Assembly (NCBI GenBank): GCA_905235345.1
Contig: CAJOLO010000048.1
Coordinates: 1 to 10,960 of the forward strand
Origin: an uncultured Lachnospiraceae bacterium
GTDB lineage: Bacteria; Bacillota; Clostridia; Lachnospirales; Lachnospiraceae
Direction of reading: 5' to 3'
DNA: 10,960 nt
Below, piece by piece: positions 5,979-10,960 of this stretch. Within the stretch, counting starts at the first letter, position 1. Every line of letters starts with the position of its first letter. The notes below the pieces were generated by a model that had not been told where the DNA came from, ran no database searches, and saw only the letters and a program-made list of their open reading frames with translations. The translations under genes were made by a program, and so were the position numbers.

Positions 5979-7739
5979 ATGAGCCATACGAAAAACTTAA
6001 AAAATTCTGTCCGTAACGCCATCTCAGATTCAGGTAACGAAAAAAATATTTCTTTAGCAAAACACAGAGATAAAACCTGCAAAAACAGTCAAGCTTTTAA
6101 CAATCCGGTTAAAAAGGCTAAGCGAAGAGTCTCTCACAGCCTCGTTATAAAGGGTACACTCGTTCTTACCATAACCGGTCTTGCCACAAGATTTATCGGC
6201 TTCTATAATAGAATATTCTTAAGTAATTTGATTGGTGCAAAGGAACTTGGAATATATCAGCTTATTTTTCCTTTATATATGGTTGCATTTTCTCTTACGA
6301 CAATGGGGAATGAACTTGCTCTCACAAAGCTTGTATCTGAATACGAAGGAAGAAATGACCGTAAAAGTGCGATTGGATTTTTCAAGACATGTTTTAACAT
6401 TAACCTGATTCTTGGAATTGCCACTGCACTGTTCTTCTATTTTAACGCCGACTATCTTTCCGTAAAAGTATTAAATGCTTCCTCATGCAGTGATTGTCTG
6501 AGAATTCTGTCTATAGGAATTCCGTTTATGGCAATGAAGGGAGCTGTTCATGGATATTTTATGGGACTGGAGCGCTCGGAAGTTCACGGCACCTCTGATT
6601 TTCTTGAACAGATTGTCAAGATTGGCGGTCTGTATATCCTTTCCACATATTTTATCTCCTCCGAAACCTTTACTGCCGCATTTGCCGTAATCGGCATTGT
6701 GCTCGGAGAGATAGTTTCATTCATATATTCCTTAATAAGACTTATTATTGAATTTCACCGCTACCACGTTAACTCACTTAATAACATCTCGACCACTCAA
6801 TTTAATGTACAAAAACATAATCAAAATCAAAAACGTCGACTCCATGCCGGAAAAGATTCAGGCTCAGTTCACAAATCTTTCCCGATTAATTCGGATAAAA
6901 TCCTATCTGTCTTTATAAAAAATGCAATACCCTTAACCACTAACCGTTTTGCTCTGACTGTACTTCAAAGTGCCGAAGCAATACTAATTCCAACGTTTTT
7001 GTTGCAATATTACCACGATTCCGAAACCAGCCTTTCTATCTATGGAATATTTACCGGAATGGCTTTTCCGTTTATCATGTTTCCTGCGACCCTTACCAAC
7101 TCCCTGTCTACCATGCTGCTTCCTGCTGTCTCCGGAGCACGTTCAGAACTTAACTCAGGATATCTTTCAAGACTTGTGGAGCGCAGCATACGTTTCTGTC
7201 TGCTTATCGGAATATTTTCAGGAATCACATTCTTTATCTTCGGAAAAAGTATGGGCAGCTTATTCTTTAATAATGAAGAAGCCGGTATATTTCTATACCA
7301 GCTGTCTTTCTTATGTCCGCTTATCTATCTAGCCACAACACTTGCAAGCGTATTAAACGGACTCGGTTTCGCTACGCATAATCTTTGTCTCACCCTGCTG
7401 TCCACCGGAATACGTTTAAGCTTTATAATATTTGCAATTCCGAAAATCGGAATATCCGGCTATGTTATCGGACTTTTTGCAAGCTATCTTTTCCTTACAT
7501 TTGCTTCACTTAAAAAACTTAACGGTTTAGTTTTGTTTGAACTACATTTCATTCGAGACATTATATCACCGCTAATCTTCTTCTCAACAACCGGTTTTCT
7601 GTCATATATTATATATGACAAAGCAGATGTACCTTCAACACTTAAAATTCCATTTCTGCTGTTAGTACTTGCCTTTTATGGTATGGTGTGCTTTACTGCT
7701 TACTTATATCCTCTTGCATATTCAGACACTAAGAAATGA
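5979..7739 (+). CDS. MOP-superfamily polysaccharide/lipid flippase (SpoVB-like)
   Basis: This 586-residue integral membrane protein has many hydrophobic segments, the first beginning near residue 57. The stretch IKGTLVLTITGLATRFIGF followed by NRIFLSNLIGAKELGIYQL is typical of the SpoVB/MurJ-like branch of the MOP (multidrug/oligosaccharidyl-lipid/polysaccharide) exporters. These move lipid-linked sugars or cell-wall precursors across the cytoplasmic membrane. The protein exceeds the usual 500-530 residues because of a basic hydrophilic N-terminal extension (1-54) and a polar loop (about 261-307) between the sixth and seventh membrane segments, at the usual midpoint of the two halves. The start is the only ATG before the first membrane segment; CAGGT lies upstream, a weak ribosome site. 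It is the only plus-strand gene and converges with coaBC, 25 bp apart. The substrate and a sporulation role are not determinable here. Confidence 0.9.
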   Translation: MSHTKNLKNSVRNAISDSGNEKNISLAKHRDKTCKNSQAFNNPVKKAKRRVSHSLVIKGTLVLTITGLATRFIGFYNRIFLSNLIGAKELGIYQLIFPLYMVAFSLTTMGNELALTKLVSEYEGRNDRKSAIGFFKTCFNINLILGIATALFFYFNADYLSVKVLNASSCSDCLRILSIGIPFMAMKGAVHGYFMGLERSEVHGTSDFLEQIVKIGGLYILSTYFISSETFTAAFAVIGIVLGEIVSFIYSLIRLIIEFHRYHVNSLNNISTTQFNVQKHNQNQKRRLHAGKDSGSVHKSFPINSDKILSVFIKNAIPLTTNRFALTVLQSAEAILIPTFLLQYYHDSETSLSIYGIFTGMAFPFIMFPATLTNSLSTMLLPAVSGARSELNSGYLSRLVERSIRFCLLIGIFSGITFFIFGKSMGSLFFNNEEAGIFLYQLSFLCPLIYLATTLASVLNGLGFATHNLCLTLLSTGIRLSFIIFAIPKIGISGYVIGLFASYLFLTFASLKKLNGLVLFELHFIRDIISPLIFFSTTGFLSYIIYDKADVPSTLKIPFLLLVLAFYGMVCFTAYLYPLAYSDTKK

Positions 7740-7764
7740 AACATTAACGGATGGCTGATTCCTG

Positions 7765-8967
7765 TTATGATACTTCTTTTGAAATCAATAACAGTTTATT
7801 AAGTATCTCCTTTGACACGTCATCCTTACTCATAAGCGGAAGCTCTGAAATCCCTTCTTTTTCAATAAATGTAACTGCATTGGTATCAGTTCCGAATCCC
7901 GCACCATCAACCTTCAGATTATTGGCAACTATAAGATCAGCATTCTTACTCTCTAACTTCTTTTTCGCATTCTCCAAAAGATCTGTTGTCTCCATTGCAA
8001 ATCCGCAGATTACCTGTCCTTTTCTCTTATGCTCTCCCAGATATTTCAATATATCGGTTGTACGCTTTAACGGAATAGACATATCATCATCATTTTTCTT
8101 TATCTTCTCATCAGCAACATTAACAGGAGTGTAATCCGCTACGGCTGCAGCTTTGATAACAAAATCCGCATCCTCCGCCTCGCTTTTAACAGCCTCAAAC
8201 ATATCGGCCGCACTCACCACATTTACTATCTTAACAAACGGAGGCTTGGCAATAGACGTCTGCCCGGTAACAAGTACAACATCCGCACCGCGCTCCATTG
8301 CACATTTTGCAATGGCATATCCCATTTTACCTGTAGAATGATTAGATATGAAGCGTACAGGATCAATCACCTCTTTCGTTGGTCCGGCAGTGACAACCAC
8401 CTTCTTCCCCTTCATATCTTTCTCGTAATGAAGTTCTCTCATAATGTACGCAAACAGTTCCTCCTCAGGCGGAAGCTTGCCTGCACCCGTATCCCCGCAT
8501 GCAAGATAACCTGAATCGGGACTTATTATATTATATCCGTAGTCCTCAAGCTTCTTAAGATTATCCTGCACAGCAGGATTCTCAAACATATTGGTATTCA
8601 TTGCAGGCGCAATATATTTCGGTGCCTTACATGCCATTATTGTAGTTGTCAGCATGTCATCGGCAATACCTCCCGCTATCTTACCGATAACATTGGCTGA
8701 TGCCGGCGCCACCATGAAGATATCAGCCCTTTTCGCAAGGGCAACATGCTCCACATTAAATTGAAAATTCCTGTCAAACGTATCCACAAGACATTTATTG
8801 GAAGTCAGCGTTTCAAATGTAATTGGATTAATAAAATTCGTAGCATTCCTCGTCATGATCACATTGACATCCGCATGCTGTTTCACCAGCATACTGGCAA
8901 GATTAGCTATCTTATATGCAGCAATAGAACCTGTTACTCCAAGTACAACAGTCTTACCCTTTAGCAT
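7765..8967 (-). CDS. coaBC: Bifunctional phosphopantothenoylcysteine decarboxylase/synthetase CoaBC
   Basis: This 400-residue enzyme makes two CoA steps: CoaB ligates cysteine to 4'-phosphopantothenate using CTP, and CoaC, an FMN enzyme, decarboxylates the product to 4'-phosphopantetheine. The CoaC half (1-180) shows GSIAAYK (13-19), catalytic His74 in NVEHVALA, PAMNTNMF (121-128), and ACGDTGAGKLPP with catalytic Cys157. The CoaB half (186-400) shows VVTAGPTKE (191-199), ISNHSTGKMGYAIA (207-220) with Asn209, AAAVADY (273-279), and KIKK (288-291) supplying the conserved Lys. The start has AGGTGA upstream. It is the last gene of the panB-panC-panD-coaBC series, 49 bp after panD. No terminator is visible in the 25 bp before the converging flippase stop. 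Confidence 0.97.
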   Translation of the reverse strand: MLKGKTVVLGVTGSIAAYKIANLASMLVKQHADVNVIMTRNATNFINPITFETLTSNKCLVDTFDRNFQFNVEHVALAKRADIFMVAPASANVIGKIAGGIADDMLTTTIMACKAPKYIAPAMNTNMFENPAVQDNLKKLEDYGYNIISPDSGYLACGDTGAGKLPPEEELFAYIMRELHYEKDMKGKKVVVTAGPTKEVIDPVRFISNHSTGKMGYAIAKCAMERGADVVLVTGQTSIAKPPFVKIVNVVSAADMFEAVKSEAEDADFVIKAAAVADYTPVNVADEKIKKNDDDMSIPLKRTTDILKYLGEHKRKGQVICGFAMETTDLLENAKKKLESKNADLIVANNLKVDGAGFGTDTNAVTFIEKEGISELPLMSKDDVSKEILNKLLLISKEVS

Positions 8968-9016
8968 TTAATCACCTGCTTTCTCTGTAATCGAACATAT
9001 TAAAGATGTAATAGTG

Positions 9017-9409
9017 TTAAAGTTGAGGACTAAGCTCGCCGTGTTTCTCATATCGTGATACCTGTACAATCTTATTGTCACCATCCACAAATACTACCTT
9101 AGGCTTATGATCCTTTGCCTCCTCCGGAGTCATCTGTGCATAACTCATAATTATCACATGGTCACCCACACTCACCTGCCTTGCGGCAGCACCATTTAAA
9201 CAGATCATTCCACTGTCAGGCTCACCTGCAATCGTATATGTCTCAAAACGATTACCGTTCTCCACATCAGCAATCTGAACATATTCATATTCCAATATTC
9301 CGGCAGCTTCCATAAGTACAGGATCGATTGTGATGCTTCCGACATAATTAAGCTCTGCCTGTTTAACTACTGCACGATGAAGCTTCCCCTTTAACATATT
9401 AACCAACAT
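9017..9409 (-). CDS. panD: Aspartate 1-decarboxylase PanD (proenzyme)
   Basis: This 130-residue proenzyme is cleaved between Gly24 and Ser25 (NYVGSITID) to create the pyruvoyl cofactor, and converts aspartate to beta-alanine for pantothenate synthesis. The ATG at 9409 is chosen because GGAGG lies 8 bases upstream and because it puts the cleavage site at Ser25, as in the known enzymes. An upstream in-frame ATG at 9448 would add 13 atypical residues. Other conserved parts are MLKGKLHRA with Lys9, GRFETY-like NRFETYTIAG, and GMICLNGAAARQVSVGDHVIIMSYA. It lies between panC and coaBC on the same strand and appears intact. Confidence 0.96.
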   Translation of the reverse strand: MLVNMLKGKLHRAVVKQAELNYVGSITIDPVLMEAAGILEYEYVQIADVENGNRFETYTIAGEPDSGMICLNGAAARQVSVGDHVIIMSYAQMTPEEAKDHKPKVVFVDGDNKIVQVSRYEKHGELSPQL

Positions 9410-9568
9410 ATCTGAATCCTCCGTAAATTCATATAATAATTGAAACAAATGTCAATATCATTCCAACATTTATAATCATATAACTACACTGTAACTGATT
9501 ACTTTAGTATAACTTTAATTTTTATCAAAATATAAATTTCACCTTGATTAAATTGATTATAACTATGA
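9410..9568. other. AT-rich panC-panD spacer without clear features
   Basis: This 159-bp spacer is longer than the other gaps in the cluster. A TTGACA at the panD-proximal end is too close to the ribosome-binding site to drive panD, and a TATACT further up lacks a good -35 partner. No terminator is seen, so readthrough from panB/panC is the simplest way to express panD, but an unrecognised promoter is possible. Confidence 0.4.
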
Positions 9569-10400
9569 TCACATAATAATACGATTATCAATAAGTCTTG
9601 TTGTACCTATAAATACAGCAATTGCTATAAGTACCGAACCTTCGATCTTATCTATGGGTTGTATGGTATCGAAGCTTACAACCTCTACATAGTCAATCTT
9701 AGCATCAACTTTTCTGTAATTATATTTTTAACCTTAGCCGCATCCTTTTCTCCGGCATTAATCGCATTTACAGCATCTTCCAAAGACTTGTTAAGAATTA
9801 CCGCCTGTGCTCTCTCATCCTCTGAAAGATAAGCATTACGTGAACTTTGAGCTAATCCGTCATCTTCACGAATGATAGGACATCCAATAATCTCTATATC
9901 AAAATCAAGATCAAGTACCATATACGGCGAATTATAGCGAGCTGCTGTGCATCCTTCTGTCCGAAATATGCTTTATCCGCAGGAATAATATGGAACAGTT
10001 TTGAAACAACCGTCTGTACGCCTCTGAAAAATGCCGGACGGCTTGCACCACACAGATTATCCGGTAATGTATGCATGTCCACATATGAGCTGAAATTCTC
10101 ACCATACATTGTCTCTACCTCGGGATGAAAGATAAGGTCTACCCCTCCATCCTCACAAATCTTGGAATCTCTGTCAAAATCTCTCGGGTAAGTATCAAAA
10201 TCCTCATTAGGTCCAAACTGCATCGGATTAACAAAGACGCTTACGCAAACCTTATCGTTTTCCTTTCTCGCTCTCTCTATCAGACTTTTATGTCCGTCAT
10301 GCAGATACCCCATAGTAGGCACAAGCCCAACCGACAGTCCCTGCTTCTTCCACTCCTTAACCTGATCTCTTGTCTCCTTAATACTTTCTGATATTATCAT
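9569..10400 (-). pseudogene. panC: Pantothenate synthetase PanC gene broken by two frameshifts
   Basis: PanC joins pantoate and beta-alanine using ATP. The conserved protein is spread over three frames. Frame one (10400 to about 9922) carries PTMGYLHDGHKSL with the HxGH motif, NPMQFGPNEDFDTYPR, and DKAYFGQKDAQQLAIIRR. At 9921-9924 two extra bases (an AT repeated) shift the frame; the next segment continues with LDFDIEIIGCPIIREDDGLAQSSRNAYLS. Near 9706-9716 one base appears missing in an A-run; the last segment reads VDYVEVV-like KIDYVEVVSFDTIQPIDK, then AVFIGTTRLIDNR, to TGA at 9569-9571. Restoring both gives 276 residues, about the family length. The start has AAAGGA upstream. As written, the product ends at 168 residues, losing the SSRN ATP-site motif. 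It is either a real pseudogene or the result of sequence errors. Confidence 0.9.
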
Positions 10401-10466
10401 CTTCTTATCTTCCTTTCTATTTTATTTCATATATGACTTACTGTTCTGTTACTTTTTGGGTTTTTG

Positions 10467-10813
10467 TTGACGGATGCATGATTTCCGGGAATATGCAGAG
10501 TTTTGTATTCCCGGAACTCTTACTGTCTGTGGATGACACTATGATAGTTTATAGTCTCCAACGAACAGCCGGCAGGTGGATTATAAGGGCTCAGTCCTAT
10601 GGCATTTTAGTAAGGGATTAGAGCTTCTTAGTGTCCCGTAAGTATCATAGCGATGCGAGCCAAGGATGGCGAGCAAGGCGAGATTGAGACAGGATGTCGA
10701 ATAGAAGCCGGTCGCGGACGGTATAGAAGCCATGGCGGGACACTTAGAAGTATCAATCCCGTCTAAACAGCCATAGGACTGAGCCCTTATATCTACCTGC
10801 CGGCGTCCGTCAA
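10467..10813. mobile_element. Nested inverted-repeat element (MITE-like) in the panB-panC spacer
   Basis: The 433-bp spacer between panB and panC is dominated by nested inverted repeats. Outer ends TTGACGGATGC (10467-10477) and GCGTCCGTCAA (10803-10813) match at 10 of 11. Inner arms 10568-10603 and 10770-10804 match at 34 positions with one substitution and one gap, including 21 bp without a mismatch. A third pair, 10604-10638 with 10736-10769, is less perfect but ends in a 15-bp segment with one mismatch (10624-10638 and 10736-10750). They surround a 97-bp GC-richer centre (10639-10735) with the direct repeat ATAGAAGCC. No transposase or credible ORF is present. I infer a non-autonomous insertion or a dispersed palindromic repeat; copy number elsewhere is unknown. 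Transcribed from panB, it would fold into a very long hairpin. Confidence 0.7.
10483..10516. repeat. Perfect 11-bp hairpin inside the element's left arm
   Basis: TTCCGGGAATA (10483-10493) and TATTCCCGGAA (10506-10516) are exact reverse complements around a 12-base loop. No T-run follows on either strand, so it is not a standard terminator. It lies within the 90-bp stretch (10478-10567) that separates the element's outer left end from its inner left arm. Confidence 0.75.
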
Positions 10814-10833
10814 AAGCAAAACAAAATCGTAAT

Positions 10834-10960
10834 TTAATACAGTTTCTCCAGCACATCATCGTCGATGGTATATTCATGTTTTTTTTCAGGGAAGGTTCCG
10901 GCCTTGACCTCTTTGTCGTAGTTTGCAAATGCTTCCTTCATTACTTCTCCGATATCCGCA
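10834..10960 (-). CDS. panB: 3-methyl-2-oxobutanoate hydroxymethyltransferase PanB, C-terminal fragment
   Basis: The last 41 residues of a minus-strand gene enter from the right edge and end at TAA (10836-10834). The segment ADIGEVMKEAFANYDKEV followed by KAGTFPEKKHEY matches the C-terminal helix and the VKxGxFP motif of PanB, which transfers a hydroxymethyl group from methylene-THF to ketoisovalerate to give ketopantoate. The call is supported by panC, panD and coaBC following on the same strand. The catalytic residues are outside the window. The following gene, panC, starts 433 bp away because of the inverted-repeat element. Confidence 0.85.
   Translation of the reverse strand, partial: ADIGEVMKEAFANYDKEVKAGTFPEKKHEYTIDDDVLEKLY

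Noticed and set aside
9430..9460. TTGACA promoter element in front of panD
   Set aside because: Any -10 box at proper spacing would put the transcript start within the ribosome-binding site.
9700..9930. Programmed ribosomal frameshifting in panC
   Set aside because: There is no X XXY YYZ heptamer or following structure at either site, and two shifts would be needed in a housekeeping enzyme that does not normally use recoding.
10581..10928. Minus-strand open frame of 115 codons across the inverted-repeat element
   Set aside because: It overlaps the panB C-terminus in another frame and reads through the repeat arms; it is most likely a by-product of the element's sequence.

Overview
The window is AT-rich, low-GC Gram-positive DNA. 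Gene content and protein style suggest an anaerobic Clostridia species, most likely in the Lachnospiraceae. This placement rests on recognising protein families and gene neighbourhoods; no search was run. No rRNA, tRNA, CRISPR array or transposase gene is visible. Apart from one plus-strand gene in the middle, everything codes on the minus strand.

Layout from left to right: (1) positions 1-84 hold the first 28 codons of a FabH-like ketoacyl-ACP synthase III that runs off the left edge. (2) At 135-653 is a small coiled-coil protein with a low-complexity tail encoded by 36-bp tandem repeats. (3) At 829-863 is a strong rho-independent terminator closing the next transcription unit. (4) At 905-3094 are two COG0523/CobW-type (G3E) GTPases. 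The upstream one is canonical with a 77-residue His-rich metal-binding insert. The downstream one has lost the CxCC motif and is fused to a C-terminal DUF1980/YcgQ-like domain. They have their own sigma-A-type promoter and a structured 5' leader. (5) At 3280-5680 are a cysteine desulfurase and mnmA, which supply sulfur for tRNA 2-thiouridine. (6) At 5979-7739, plus strand, is an MOP/SpoVB-family flippase. (7) At 7765-10960 is a pantothenate/CoA cluster in the transcription order panB, panC, panD, coaBC.

The right-hand cluster should convert ketoisovalerate and aspartate to pantothenate (PanB, PanD, PanC) and then make 4'-phosphopantetheine (CoaBC). In this sequence panC is broken by two separate frame disruptions, although its flanking genes look intact. 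The panB-panC spacer is about 430 bp and carries an unusual nested inverted-repeat element of about 350 bp, apparently a non-autonomous or MITE-like repeat. Its left arm seems to be interrupted by a further 90-bp segment containing a perfect 11-bp hairpin.

The points most worth following are the nested inverted-repeat element, the double-frameshifted panC, the CobW-DUF1980 fusion and the structured leader of the metal GTPase operon. No wholly new multi-gene system is evident; the rest is housekeeping metabolism.
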